NCBI RefSeq assembly: GCF_034653275.1
Contig: NZ_JAYEES010000003.1
Location: forward strand, 372,001-436,000
Direction: 5' to 3'
Origin: Nitrospirillum sp034653275
GTDB taxonomy: Bacteria > Pseudomonadota > Alphaproteobacteria > Azospirillales > Azospirillaceae
Length of the DNA: 64,000 bases
Shown here: piece after piece, positions 37,086 to 49,961 of the stretch
Layout of the letters: the number at the start of each line of letters is the position of its first letter
Numbering within the stretch: position 1 is the first letter of the stretch
Position numbers and translations under genes: made by a program
Notes under the pieces: model-generated
Told to the model about the DNA's origin: nothing
Database searches by the model: none
Seen by the model: only the letters and a program-made list of their open reading frames with translations

Positions 37086-39386
37086 TCAGGCGACGGCACT
37101 GTCCGTGGCGGCCGGCTGGCCGCCCAGCCATTCACCCAGCCAGCGGCCCAGCATCTCCGCCGCCTCTTCCGCGTTGTCCCGCAGGCGGGCGGCCAGGGCG
37201 CGCTGGATTTCGGGGTGGTCGTCGCGCAGGGCCTGCTGCGCCCGGCGGGCGTCGGCCGACAGTCCCGTCAGGCCCACGTTGGCGGCCACGCCATAGAGGG
37301 TGTGGGCGGCCTGGCCCGCGCCCGGCAGATCGCCCCCCGCCACCTTCTCCAGGAAGCGTTCCGCCGTCTCCACCAGGGTGCGGGCGGTGATGGCGATGAA
37401 TTCCGGCATGTCCTGGGGACCGATGGCCTGGGCGACGGTGTCCATCTGGCGCATGTCCAGCAGGGCCGCGCCCTCCGCCGCCGTCTCCTCCGGCCACACC
37501 CGCGCGCCGCGCGCCACCCACGCCTGGTGCATGGCCTCGACCAGCGCCTCAGGACGCAGGGGCTTGGTGACGAAGCCGTCCATGCCCGCCGCCAGGCAGC
37601 GGCCGCCGTCGGCGGCGTCGGTGTTGGCGGTGGTGGCCACCACCGGCACCCGGGCCCGAGTGGCGTCGGGCAGGGCGCGGATGCGGCGCGCGGCCTCCAG
37701 CCCATCGATGCCGGGCAGTTGCATATCCATCAGCACCAGGTCGAAACGGCCGCGCGCCACCAGCCGGACGGCGGCGGCGCCATCGGCGGCCACGGTGACC
37801 TTGTGTCCACGCGCCCGCAGCAGGGCGTCCAGAACCACCTGGTTGGCGGTCACATCCTCCACCACCAGCACCGCCAGCGGCGGCAGGGCGATGGCGGCGG
37901 CCTGGGGGCCCATCGCGCCGGCGGCGATTTGGGCCTCCGGTTCCGCCGTGGGGATGGTGAACCAGAAATGGCTGCCGTCCCCCGGCCGGCTGTGGAAGCC
38001 GATCTCCCCGCCCATGGCCTGGATCAGCTGCTTGGCGATGGCCAGGCCCAGGCCGCTGCCGCCATAGCGGCGGGTGACCTCGGCGCTGGCCTGGCTGAAG
38101 GTCTCGAACAGGCGGCCCTGCGCCGCCTCCGGCACGCCGACGCCGGTGTCGGACACGATGATGCCGAACTGCAGCCGGCCGTCGGCCAGGCGGTCGACCG
38201 ACGCGCTCATGCGCACCCAGCCCCGTTCGGTGAACTTGATGGCGTTGCCCACCAGGTTCAGCAGCACCTGGCGCAGGCGCAAGGGGTCGCCCATCAGGCG
38301 CTCGGGGAAACCGGGACCCTTGCGGATTTGCAGGTCCAGCCCCTTTTCCGCGGCGCGGCCGGCCATCAGGTTGCGCACGCCCTCCAGCAGCGGGCCGGTG
38401 TCGAAGGCCGTCCGCTCGATCTCCAGCTTGCCGGCCTCCACCTTCGACAGGTCCAGCACATCGTTCAGGATGGCCAGCAGCGATTCGCCGGATTCGTGCA
38501 CCGTGCGGACATAGTCGCGCTGGCGCATGGACAGGCCCGTTTCCAGCAGCAGCTGCGTCAGGCCCAGGATGCCGGTCATGGGGGTGCGGATTTCATGGCT
38601 CAGCGTCGCCAGGAAACCGGATTTTACGCCGTTGGCCTGGTCGGCGGCGCGCTTGGCCGCCGTCAGGTCCAGCTGCAGCTCCAGCATGTGGCGCATGCGC
38701 AGGCAGGTCTGCCGCCCCATGCGATAGAGGAACACGGGATAGAGCAGGCTGCTCAGGACCAGGGCCAGGCCCGGCGCGTCCGCCTGGGCGCCGCCGCCGG
38801 GGCCCACCAGGGCGGTGCCTGTCAGAACCAGCAGCGCCAGGGCGGGCGGCACCAGTTGCAGGCGGAGCACCAGGGGGTGGGGGGCGGTGCCGCTGGTGCG
38901 CAGGGCCATGGCCGCCCCCAGCGCCAGGATCAGGAAAAAGCGGCCGGCCATATGTTCGCCCGGCCAGGCGAACAGGGGCAGCAGGCTCCACACCACCGAG
39001 GGCAGCAAGCGGGCGGTCGCCAGCAGCCGCAGCCAGGGGCGGGAATCGGTCAGGCGGTCGGCCTGGGCCAGGAAACGATGAAGGGCCAGCTGCGACACAC
39101 CCACCGTGGCGACCGACAGCAGGGCCCAGGCGGCCACGGCGGGCCAGGGCGCCCAGGTGGCGGCGCCGCCAGCCACCACCGCCGTCAGCACCGGCACCAG
39201 CCACGCGTCCTCGCGATGGTTCAGGGCCATCAGGATCAGCTGGCCGAGTTCGATCAGTTGCCCACGCGGCACGGAGTCGGCACGGCGGCCCAGGGCTTCC
39301 AGGGGATCGGCACGGCCGCCGCCAGAGGGCGCGCGCCCCGCCAGCGGGCGATCCCATCGCCGCAATCCCCGTTTCAAACGCCGCAC
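37086..39386 (-). CDS. Hybrid sensor histidine kinase with receiver and HPt domains
   Basis: 766 aa. The N-terminal membrane region has about six hydrophobic helices (60-235) and no large periplasmic domain. HisKA is FLATLSHEIRTPMTGILGLTQLL (His near 270), then HATPase with LVGNAIKFTERG, VSDTGVGVP and GGSGLGLAIAKQLI. A receiver domain holds VVEDVTANQ and Asp in DLVLMDMQLPGIDGLEAARRIR (near 560). The C-terminal HPt domain has the phosphotransfer His in AAHTLYGVAANVGL (near 700). This is a complete phosphorelay in one chain, ligand unknown. The start is GTG 39386; an internal ATG near residue 53 is possible. No partner regulator is adjacent. Confidence 0.93.
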   Translation of the reverse strand: MRRLKRGLRRWDRPLAGRAPSGGGRADPLEALGRRADSVPRGQLIELGQLILMALNHREDAWLVPVLTAVVAGGAATWAPWPAVAAWALLSVATVGVSQLALHRFLAQADRLTDSRPWLRLLATARLLPSVVWSLLPLFAWPGEHMAGRFFLILALGAAMALRTSGTAPHPLVLRLQLVPPALALLVLTGTALVGPGGGAQADAPGLALVLSSLLYPVFLYRMGRQTCLRMRHMLELQLDLTAAKRAADQANGVKSGFLATLSHEIRTPMTGILGLTQLLLETGLSMRQRDYVRTVHESGESLLAILNDVLDLSKVEAGKLEIERTAFDTGPLLEGVRNLMAGRAAEKGLDLQIRKGPGFPERLMGDPLRLRQVLLNLVGNAIKFTERGWVRMSASVDRLADGRLQFGIIVSDTGVGVPEAAQGRLFETFSQASAEVTRRYGGSGLGLAIAKQLIQAMGGEIGFHSRPGDGSHFWFTIPTAEPEAQIAAGAMGPQAAAIALPPLAVLVVEDVTANQVVLDALLRARGHKVTVAADGAAAVRLVARGRFDLVLMDMQLPGIDGLEAARRIRALPDATRARVPVVATTANTDAADGGRCLAAGMDGFVTKPLRPEALVEAMHQAWVARGARVWPEETAAEGAALLDMRQMDTVAQAIGPQDMPEFIAITARTLVETAERFLEKVAGGDLPGAGQAAHTLYGVAANVGLTGLSADARRAQQALRDDHPEIQRALAARLRDNAEEAAEMLGRWLGEWLGGQPAATDSAVA

Positions 39387-39918
39387 GTCCGGTTACCCCG
39401 TAGTCCGATCCGGATCGACCCGCCGGCTTTGGCGCCGGCGATTCCACTGCCAACCGGGGCGCCGGTGTCGGCTGGTCACTGATCCGATGCCGGCCAGGAC
39501 CCCATCCCCGGGGCGGGACTGTACGATGGTGACGGGAATCGGCCAATCATATTTGCGAATGGGCCGCGCAATTATCGATCAGACAAAATCCCTAAAATTT
39601 TAAAATTCGATCTGGAGCGGCCTCGGCCGCAACCCGGGAGGTAAGTGGAATCCGGACGGTGTAGGGATCAATCCACGATTGCTGTCCCCCGCTTGTCACG
39701 CCGGCGCGGGGAAATGTGACGAGGTTCGGCAGAAGACGCCTTTTTTCTTGCATTACAGGGCTCAAGAGCCCGAAGAATTCGTAGGGGATGGAAAATTGAA
39801 TCGGCCGGACAGGCCGTGGTAACCATTAGTCCGTCGAGAACTTACGGCCGGTGCAAACCGTTTGCCGTGCCGGGACCCGCGGGGTCATAATCCGGTCTCT
39901 TGCAGGGGGCAGGGTGGC
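39387..39918. other. Long divergent intergenic region
   Basis: About 530 bp without a supported gene, less GC-rich than its surroundings. It holds an AT-rich segment (39588-39607, CCTAAAATTTTAAAATTCG) that could serve as an UP element or promoter core, a pyrimidine tract before CATTACAGGGCTC (about 39735-39765), and the short palindrome GGGCTC-AA-GAGCCC at 39759-39772. Promoters for the kinase (minus) and the next gene (plus) must lie here. I see no RNA gene. Confidence 0.5.
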
Positions 39919-41171
39919 ATGTTTCGGAAGGTGATGGGCTGGATCGCCGGCAAGGGGGATGATGCGTCCGCCTCGCCGGATGCTCTCCTTCCCACCAACG
40001 GGCCTGACGGCAACAGGCCCCAGGGGGAAACGTCCGGAGGGGACGCATCGCATGGGCCCGAGGCGCCGGGTCCAACAGGCGCCCGGGCGGAGCCTGCGCG
40101 CATGGACATCAGCCGATCCGAGGGGGGCCGCAGCCCCGTCTTCTCCTCCCGGGCCGTGCGCGACGCCGCCGTCGTCACCTCCACCATCGAGACCATCCGC
40201 CGCTATGTCGCGGGCGAGGAACAGGCCGAGGGTCTGACCCGCAAGCTCCAGTCGCTGTCGACCGAGCAATTCGGCTTCCTGCAGATCAGCATCGACCCCG
40301 CCCTCACCGCCAAGGCGCTCGACCGGGTGGGGGAACCGCGCTCCGCCGCCGCCACGGTGCTGCGCCGCCTGCTGACCGACGTCAGCGACGGCGTCAAGGG
40401 GCCGGACGAAACGCCGGCCGCCACCCCGGCACCCGCGCCGCCCCCCTCCGTCCGGACGGAGGCGGCGATGTCGCCGGCACCGGCGCCCATCGCCCCGCCG
40501 GCGCCGCCCAGCGCCGCCGTGGGGGCCGCCCCCTGTCGGTCCCCGTCCAGCCGGCACCGGCCCCCACGGTTGCGACCCAGCCCATTCCCGGGCCGCAGCC
40601 GTCGCGCGCCGGGCCCCTGTTCACCAGCCTGGCGTCCAAGGGGCGCGACGCGGCGCCCGGCCAGGCGGAGATGCGGGCCGTGCCCACGCCCACCCCCCGC
40701 GTGCCGGGGGCCATGTCCTTGCGCGCCGCGCCGCCCACGCCCGTGCGCCCGTCGGCCGTCGCCGGGCCCCCGCCGGCCCAGCCCCTGTCCACGCCCAGCC
40801 AACCGGTGCCGCCGCGCGTCGCGGCCCCTGTCGTGACCGTGCCGGGGGCGATCCGCATGGCCGTCGCCCCCGCCACCGCGGCCCGGGTGACCCTGCATTC
40901 GTTCAAGTCGACGCCGGCCCAGCGCGCGCCCGCCGCCCCCGTGCCGCCCTCGCCTCCACCCTCGGCCCCGGTGACGGAGACGGCCGAGGCGCCGTCGCTG
41001 GCGACGCCGGTGGTGGTGGAGACACCGCCCCAGGCCTCCTCCGACGCGCCGGTGCCGCCGCCCCAGCCGCCGGTGGCGCGCCGCCCGGCCGCCGCCGTGC
41101 CGCGTCTACCACGCGAACAGGCGGACAAGCGCCGTGCCCGTCTGCTAGAAGCCATTGCGGGCGACCTCTGA
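39919..41171 (+). pseudogene. Unknown Pro-rich protein, apparent frameshift
   Basis: Starts MFRKVMGWIAGKGDD. A compact helical domain (about 75-160: DAAVVTSTIETIRRYVAGEEQAEGLTRKLQSL, then LTAKALDRVGEPRSAAATVLRRLL) is followed by a very Pro/Ala-rich linker. The frame is lost after the five-C run at 40529-40533; one more C lets the linker continue, at about 40535, into the frame that ends RLPREQADKRRARLLEAIAGDL at 41171. The whole would be about 417 aa. I recognise no family; the basic C-terminal peptide may be a binding motif. It is followed by another unknown gene 38 nt later, and the two may act together. Confidence 0.7.
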
Positions 41172-41209
41172 ACGCCAGCTCCTTTTCCCCGATCCTCGTG
41201 AGCGATGCC

Positions 41210-42649
41210 ATGACCGACGAGCACCGTGACGCCCCAGGCCCCGATGGCGACGCCGGTCCGGGCATCCCTCCCGTCGCGCCCTCCGGCGCGTCCGCCCCTG
41301 GGACGGGCGCTCCCGCCCCGGATACTCCCGCCTCGGATGCTCCGTTGATGGACGTGGAGGTGGTGACGCCTGCCGTGCCCAAGGACGCTGTGCCCGAAGG
41401 GGCCGCGCGGCAGGGGGAGATCGATGAGGGCGTCGACCCCTTCGATTACGCCGAATCCATCGTCCGCGATCTGGCGCTGCATGTCGGCAGCCGGTTGCGC
41501 GACCTGCGTAACGACCTGACAGCCATGCATTCCGCCGTCGTTTCGTTGCCGGAAACGATGCGCATCAACGCGCTGGGGCAGTCCATCCAGGAACTGCGTG
41601 AGCGTGTGGCCCACCTGACGGGGGTAGTCAGCCATCATGCCGGCCGTCCGGCGGAAGAGGCGGAGCGCCTGGCCCGGGGCGTGGGCGAGTTGAAGCACAC
41701 CCTCGACGATGTCACCCAGCGGGTGGGCGTGCTGGAGAATTGGCTCAGCCACGCCAAGGCGGTGAACGGCGTGCGCCTGCCCGACCTGCCGCCCGGCCCC
41801 CTGCCGGAACAGCTCAGCGCCCTGGTCGACCATCTGCATGAATCGCTGCTGCGCGTGGTCAACGCCGTGCGCACCACCCAGCTGGACGTGCGGGATCTGC
41901 GCGATCAGGTGAAGGGTGGCCTCCCCGCCCTGCCGGCGCCCGCCGGCGGCGAGGCCAAGGCCCCGGACACCGCAAAGGCGGCTGGCGACGCCGGCGCCGT
42001 CCAGGCCCTGGCCGGCCGGCTGGACGCCGTGGAGGAAAAGCTGCGCCGCGCGCCCGCGGCAGCCCCGGCGGCGGACCGGGCCGACGGCGGTACCGCCGGC
42101 CTGGCCTCCCTGGTGTTCGGCGCCTGGCCCAGCCTGATGCGCCCCACGGGGGCGGAGGCGTTGGCCCAGGCCGTGGCCTCGGTCCTGGACAGTGTGAAGC
42201 ACATTCTGGGTGGTACCGTGCAACTGCCGCGGACGCCGCAGGATGGCGGCCTGGTGGCCGTCGCCACGGGCCGTCACCGGGGCATGCCGCTGGCCATCCT
42301 GGTGGGGGTCGAGGACCTGGTGGGTCGCCACTGGGTGCTGGGGGAGGAGGGCGACACCCTCAGCGATAGCGGCTTCCCACGGGTCTCCACCTTGCGCGGC
42401 CTGATGAACGCGGCCGCCCTGGTGGAAAAGAGCCGGCCGGGCACCCTTGCCGTTTCCATCCTCATCTACGGCAACGGCGTCATCAGCCAGGCGCCGACGC
42501 GCGAGGCCCTGGCCACCCTGGCCCAGGCCGCCGGCATCCCCGGGGCCGCCGGCCGCACCCTGCTGGTGGCGGCGGGCGACCTGACGGCGGCCGGCCTGCT
42601 GCCCGTGTCCGAGGTCGGCGGCGCCGTCAGCGACCTGCAGTTTGATTGA
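41210..42649 (+). CDS. Coiled-coil protein of unknown function
   Basis: 479 aa. A Pro/Ala/Asp-rich N-terminus (1-75) leads to helices with coiled-coil character (about 80-205: YAESIVRDLALHVGSRLRDLRNDLTAMHSAVVSL, LGQSIQELRERVAHLTGVV, LDDVTQRVGVLENWLSHAK). A distinct C-terminal alpha/beta domain (about 285-479) includes GGLVAVATGRHRGMPLAILVGVEDLVGRHWVLG and STLRGLMNAAALVEKSRPGTLAVSILIYG. No membrane segment or catalytic motif is apparent. An in-frame GTG at 41198 is an alternative start. Paired with the preceding unknown gene. Confidence 0.78.
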   Translation: MTDEHRDAPGPDGDAGPGIPPVAPSGASAPGTGAPAPDTPASDAPLMDVEVVTPAVPKDAVPEGAARQGEIDEGVDPFDYAESIVRDLALHVGSRLRDLRNDLTAMHSAVVSLPETMRINALGQSIQELRERVAHLTGVVSHHAGRPAEEAERLARGVGELKHTLDDVTQRVGVLENWLSHAKAVNGVRLPDLPPGPLPEQLSALVDHLHESLLRVVNAVRTTQLDVRDLRDQVKGGLPALPAPAGGEAKAPDTAKAAGDAGAVQALAGRLDAVEEKLRRAPAAAPAADRADGGTAGLASLVFGAWPSLMRPTGAEALAQAVASVLDSVKHILGGTVQLPRTPQDGGLVAVATGRHRGMPLAILVGVEDLVGRHWVLGEEGDTLSDSGFPRVSTLRGLMNAAALVEKSRPGTLAVSILIYGNGVISQAPTREALATLAQAAGIPGAAGRTLLVAAGDLTAAGLLPVSEVGGAVSDLQFD

Positions 42650-42657
42650 GGGGCGGA

Positions 42658-42954
42658 ATGGGCGAAGGCGGATGGCTGTCTTCCGCTCATCAAACTCGGT
42701 GGTGTAAGGCGCGACGGGCCTACGCGGCTATCGCCGCATTCCTAGGCCTCGTGGCGCTTCTGCTGGTGGGGGCTGCTGTCGCATGGAAATCGCTGTTCGG
42801 CGATTGGCCCGGCATGCGCGTCATCTATGGACTTGTCATCGGTATTGGCACCTTGGGGATGGCAATCGGCCGGTTCCTGCCTTTGCTTCCCATGCCCGGC
42901 AAGACGCCGGAGGAAGTCGCGGCGGATAGGTTTTTCAAAGGCCCGCCGCACTGA
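42658..42954 (+). CDS. Small membrane protein of unknown function
   Basis: 98 aa from ATG 42658, with GAGGGGCGG just upstream. Two transmembrane helices are clear: AYAAIAAFLGLVALLLVGAAVAW (about 22-44) and VIYGLVIGIGTLGMAIGRFLPLL (about 55-77). A short cytoplasmic tail follows (KTPEEVAADRFFKGPPH). It starts eight bases after the stop of the coiled-coil gene and precedes a terminator, so it probably ends that transcript. Confidence 0.75.
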   Translation: MGEGGWLSSAHQTRWCKARRAYAAIAAFLGLVALLLVGAAVAWKSLFGDWPGMRVIYGLVIGIGTLGMAIGRFLPLLPMPGKTPEEVAADRFFKGPPH

Positions 42955-42970
42955 CATCACGGCAATGAAA

Positions 42971-43002
42971 AAGGGGCGCTACCCGGCCGGGTGGCGCCCC
43001 TT
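42971..43002. terminator. Bidirectional rho-independent terminator before acnA end
   Basis: AAGGGGCGC (42971-42979) pairs with GCGCCCCTT (42994-43002). A-rich and T-rich tracts on the two sides serve both the small membrane protein transcript and acnA. Confidence 0.85.
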
Positions 43003-43060
43003 CCTTTTGGCCCCAACGTTCCGAAGAGCGCCGGGGCCGATATCACGCTTCCAGCGGGCC

Positions 43061-45769
<2,709 letters not shown>

Positions 45770-46131
45770 AGGAGTGGCCTCCTAGGGGAAGGGGATGGTA
45801 CCGCGCCGCCGGCACCCTTCAGCGGGTGTCATGGCCAACGATGCGGACGGCCATTCCGACACCCTCCGCGCCGCCCCCTTATGAAACCCTTATGGAATAA
45901 GAATACCGGGCTGGGGACGCGCGTGATCGAAGGTTTGCGCGGAAAGGCGCGCGCGCGAGGTTTACCGCTTTTTGCGCCTGCGATCAAATGCCCGGACGGT
46001 TGCGGCGGAGGCGACATCGCATGCCTCCCCTGCCGAGATTCCCCGGCGCATTGACGGAGCAACCTGATGGCCCGGCGCCGCCGTCAGGCGACGCCCGCCG
46101 CCCGCCGCGCAGGCGGCGTTCGCCGCGGGTG
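45770..46131. other. Intergenic region between terC and acnA
   Basis: About 360 bp. The end nearest acnA is its leader; a less GC-rich patch at about 45878-45910 (reads ATTCTTATTCCATAAGGG on the minus strand) is the likely acnA promoter zone. The terC side has dense GC repeats (CGCCGCC/GGCGGCG type at about 46095-46125) that may end terC. No gene is supported. Confidence 0.45.
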
Positions 46132-46770
46132 TCAAATGCGGTGGATCATGTCGATCAGGGGCTGGGCGAACGGGGCGACCTCCGTGCCGCCGTCCCAGAT
46201 CATGTGGCAGGCGACATAGGCGATGATGGCCAGGCCGATGTAGGAGATCCAGAAATAGCGAGCCAGCAGGCGGGCGATCAGGGTGGCGGCGGCCCCCATC
46301 AGGGCCACGGACAGCACCAGGCCCAGCACCATGACCCAGGTGTGGTCCTCGGCGGCGCCCGCCACGGCCAGAACGTTGTCCAGCGACATGGAAACGTCGG
46401 CCAGCGCGATCTGGCGGATGGCCACGCCCACGCTCTTGCCCGCCAGCGAAGGGATGTGGGGCTCCTCCCCCGCCGTCTCCGCCTGGTCCTTGCCGTGCTG
46501 GCGCAGTTCGCGCCACAGCTTCCAGCATACCCACAGCAGCAGGATGCCGCCGGCCAGGGTCAGGCCGATGACGTCCAACAGGCGGGTGGCCAGCAGGGCG
46601 AAGCCGATGCGCATCAGCACGGCCACGCCGATACCCCAGAAGATGACCTTGCGGCGCTTCTCCACCGGCACGCCGCTGGCCGCCATGCCCACCACCAGGG
46701 CGTTGTCGCCCGCCAGGACGAGGTCGATCAGCAGCACCTGGATCAGGGCGGTCAATTCAGCGAGCAGCAT
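46132..46770 (-). CDS. TerC-family integral membrane protein
   Basis: 212 aa from ATG 46770, where the family start LLAELTALIQVLLIDLVLAGDNALVVGMA begins. Seven to eight transmembrane helices. The two acidic membrane motifs of TerC proteins are present: LAGDNALV (about 18) and ADVSMSLDNVLAVAG (about 118). TerC proteins (YkoY/YceF, Alx, MeeF/MeeY) export Mn2+ or load metalloenzymes at the translocon. I see no yybP-ykoY manganese riboswitch in its leader. A candidate small RNA ending in a terminator lies upstream on the same strand. Confidence 0.92.
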   Translation of the reverse strand: MLLAELTALIQVLLIDLVLAGDNALVVGMAASGVPVEKRRKVIFWGIGVAVLMRIGFALLATRLLDVIGLTLAGGILLLWVCWKLWRELRQHGKDQAETAGEEPHIPSLAGKSVGVAIRQIALADVSMSLDNVLAVAGAAEDHTWVMVLGLVLSVALMGAAATLIARLLARYFWISYIGLAIIAYVACHMIWDGGTEVAPFAQPLIDMIHRI

Positions 46771-46953
46771 GGGGAAGGCAGCCGTTCCGGTCGAGGATCG
46801 ACCCTTCATAACACGGCTGCGGCATAAGCGCGCGCCGGATCGCATCCCGTTCATCACCGAACCGGGCGCGCAACGGCCGCAAGTCACGGCGCGCTTTACC
46901 TGGCGTGGTTGCGGTGCCGATCAGAAACGACCGGGGGCGACGAAGTGTATTTT

Positions 46954-47033
46954 GGATAAAATACGGCCCGCACACTTCAAGAAGTGGCGGGCCGAGAGTT
47001 TTGGCAGTTGGGTCCTGCTCTGTGATACAGGAC
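46954..47033 (-). ncRNA. Candidate small RNA with terminator, upstream of terC
   Basis: On the minus strand, TTGACA (47063-47068) and the weak TTTAGG (47040-47045) are 17 bp apart. The expected transcript begins near 47033 with a hairpin GTCCTG / CAGGAC (47012-47033). A single-stranded stretch follows, then a terminator: CGGCCCGC (46987-46994 side) pairs with GCGGGCCG (46964-46971 side), with an internal CACTT/AAGTG pairing, followed by TATTTTAT. About 80 nt, with no ORF. It could be a free small RNA or the attenuated leader of terC. Confidence 0.5.
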
Positions 47034-47068
47034 ACATTACCTAAAGCCCATGGCGTAAAAGATGTCAA

Positions 47069-47537
47069 GCAATGAACCGGTAGCAAAAGGATATGTATTC
47101 GTTTACGCGACGCCGCGTTTTCAAAACCTTTCCTAAGATCGTAGCTCATTATCCAAATGATGAACGGGTTAATTCATATAATCCGAACCTGCGGTTGGGG
47201 TTGATTTGGCAACCTCAACAGGCCTCGGCGTCGCGAAATTGAGCTAAACGCCTCGCGGGAAAAGAAAAAGGCGGGCGGACAAGTCGCGGGGGCACACGCC
47301 TGCCGGGAACCTGGAAACTAGGCTAAGGAGGGGTGGTCCGACCACAGCTGGCCGACCGCCTTGGGCCACTGGCGGGCGCTGGCTGAACGTAGGCGTCCCC
47401 CGCCCGACGGCGCCCCTGCGGAACGGCCGTGCAAAAACGCCGGGCCGCCAGACTCGGAAAAGCGAGCGGCGGCCCAGACAGCCCTCAACCGGGAACCGGA
47501 ACCGTTTGGTCCCCGGCCGGTACAAGCGATCAATCGA
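47069..47537. other. Long intergenic region with an AT-richer patch
   Basis: About 470 bp between the sRNA promoter and the end of the second phoU. The part from 47080 to 47240 is much less GC-rich than its surroundings and contains a perfect TATAAT (47177-47182) without a good -35, plus the hairpin GGTTG-ATTTGG-CAACC at about 47199-47214. The part beyond 47300 is GC-rich and shows short inverted repeats only. I found no gene, tRNA, 6S, SRP or RNase P signature. Confidence 0.45.
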
Positions 47538-48236
47538 TCAGTGCGCCTCGCCGCCGCGCGGACGGCCGGGGTCCACCAGCGTGCCGGTGGCGTCGAACTG
47601 CACCATCTCGGCGATGTTGGTGGCCAAATCCCCCACACGCTCCAGGTTCTTGGCGATGAACTGCAGACTGGTGCAGGCCTCGATCAGGCTGGCGTCCTTG
47701 GCGACGAAGGCGAAAATCTCCTGCGTCACGCCCGCGTGCATGTCGTCCAGTTCGGCGTCCCGGCGCCAAACTTCGGCGGCCAGGGCGGTATCGCGGCGGG
47801 TGAAGGCCTCGATGGCGCTGGCCAGCTGCTTGCGGGCCAGATCCGACAGGCGGCCGACCGACGCGGTGGCGCTGATCGCGGGGACGCCGTTCAGCACCAG
47901 GGCGCGCTTGGCCATGTTCTTGGCATAGTCGCCGACCCGCTCCAGCGCGTTGGCGGCCTTCAGCGCGGCCAGGGTGTGCCTCAGGTCGATGGCCATCGGG
48001 TGACGCAAGGCCAGCAGCCGGATGATGAGGCTCTCGACCTCATGCTCCAGCGCGTCCAGCACCTGGTCCTGCGCCACGGTCTCGCGCGCCAGCGTGTCGT
48101 CGCGGTCCAGCACGGCGCGGGTCGCCTGTTCCAGCTGCTGCTCGGCCCGGCCGCCCATTTCCGCCAGCAGCGCGTCCAGGCGCTGCAGCTCGTTTTCGTA
48201 GGAGGTGACGATGTGACGGGGCAACTGCTCGGACAT
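47538..48236 (-). CDS. PhoU-family protein (second copy)
   Basis: 232 aa from ATG 48236 (family start MSEQLPRHIVTSYENELQRLDALL). Two PhoU repeats with metal-site motifs LERVGDYAKNMAKRA (about 93) and LERVGDLATNIAEM (about 202). It is clearly homologous to, but diverged from, the PhoU at 29.5 kb (for example PAISATASVGRLSDLARKQL versus PVSAIPRMGKLVESML). No pst or pho genes adjoin, so it may work with a distant Pst or Na/Pi transporter, or regulate another process. Confidence 0.9.
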   Translation of the reverse strand: MSEQLPRHIVTSYENELQRLDALLAEMGGRAEQQLEQATRAVLDRDDTLARETVAQDQVLDALEHEVESLIIRLLALRHPMAIDLRHTLAALKAANALERVGDYAKNMAKRALVLNGVPAISATASVGRLSDLARKQLASAIEAFTRRDTALAAEVWRRDAELDDMHAGVTQEIFAFVAKDASLIEACTSLQFIAKNLERVGDLATNIAEMVQFDATGTLVDPGRPRGGEAH

Positions 48237-48415
48237 GGGCGGTGCATCCAGGATGGGTGGAAACCAAGGTGGCGCCACCATACCGTCATCATATTGCAAT
48301 CGTGCGACCGGCGTCGCAGGGAATGGCAATTCCGCGCCCAGTTGGACGTTCGCCAGGTGGGCGTTCGACAGCTGGACGTTCGACAGGGCCGATGATGCGG
48401 GGATGATGGGAAGGA

Positions 48416-48490
48416 TGGTGCCCCAAGTCGGATTTGAACCAACGGCCTACCGCTTACGAAGCGGTTGCTCTACCACTGAGCTATTGGGGC
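48416..48490 (-). tRNA. tRNA-Thr (CGT)
   Basis: Complete cloverleaf, 72 nt plus encoded CCA. Acceptor GCCCCAA/TTGGGGC, D arm GCTC-AGTGGTA-GAGC, anticodon arm ACCGC-TTCGTAA-GCGGT with anticodon CGT reading ACG, T arm GTTGG-TTCAAAT-CCGAC. Confidence 0.95.
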
Positions 48491-48637
48491 GCCCCTTGGA
48501 ATGGAGGGGGGTATTAGCAGACCGAAACGCGGATGGCAACAGCGCGCTGTGCGTTTGAGTTTATTTAGTTGCCTCAAACACCGGCGGGGCATTCGCCCCT
48601 TGGCCTGTCCTCGCCATGCGCTGCGGTGCGCTGACCG

Positions 48638-49726
<1,089 letters not shown>

Positions 49727-49892
49727 CGGTGATTCGCTCGCCTTGGAAAAACGGGGCTGTTTCGCCGATGATGGCAGCGATTGGCGAAATTCGCCACATA
49801 ATCGTCAATTTGGATAAATCAATTGAGGCGCCCTCAGGCCTCACGAGATGTCTTTTATTATATATCAAGAGCTTAGCGGTAATTTGGCCAAC

Positions 49893-49908
49893 TGGCACGC
49901 CCCTTGCT
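49893..49908 (+). promoter_or_regulatory. Sigma-54 promoter of the psp operon
   Basis: TGGCACG-N4-TTGCT matches the sigma-54 consensus exactly at the key positions: GG at 49894-49895 and GC at 49906-49907, 12 bp apart. It points toward the psp genes and lies opposite pspF. The AT-rich stretch at 49790-49865 probably contains the PspF and IHF sites. Confidence 0.92.
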
Positions 49909-49961
49909 GATGTAGGGACACACGATCGAATGCAAGGAACTCATCGAAGGGGAATGCAGCG

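Noticed and set aside
39815..39830. CtrA half-site (TAACCATTA) before the unknown gene at 39919
   Set aside because: A single half-site without the second TTAA at the right spacing is expected by chance.
46771..46953. yybP-ykoY manganese riboswitch before terC
   Set aside because: I looked for the GGGGAGUA-type core and paired elements on the minus strand and did not find them.
46757..47149. Open frame of 130 codons on the minus strand upstream of terC
   Set aside because: It runs through the candidate sRNA and terminator, lacks domain character and ribosome site, and overlaps the terC start in another frame.
47069..47537. 6S, SRP, tmRNA or RNase P RNA in the long gap
   Set aside because: None of the conserved cores of these RNAs could be found on either strand; only short hairpins and an AT-rich patch are present.
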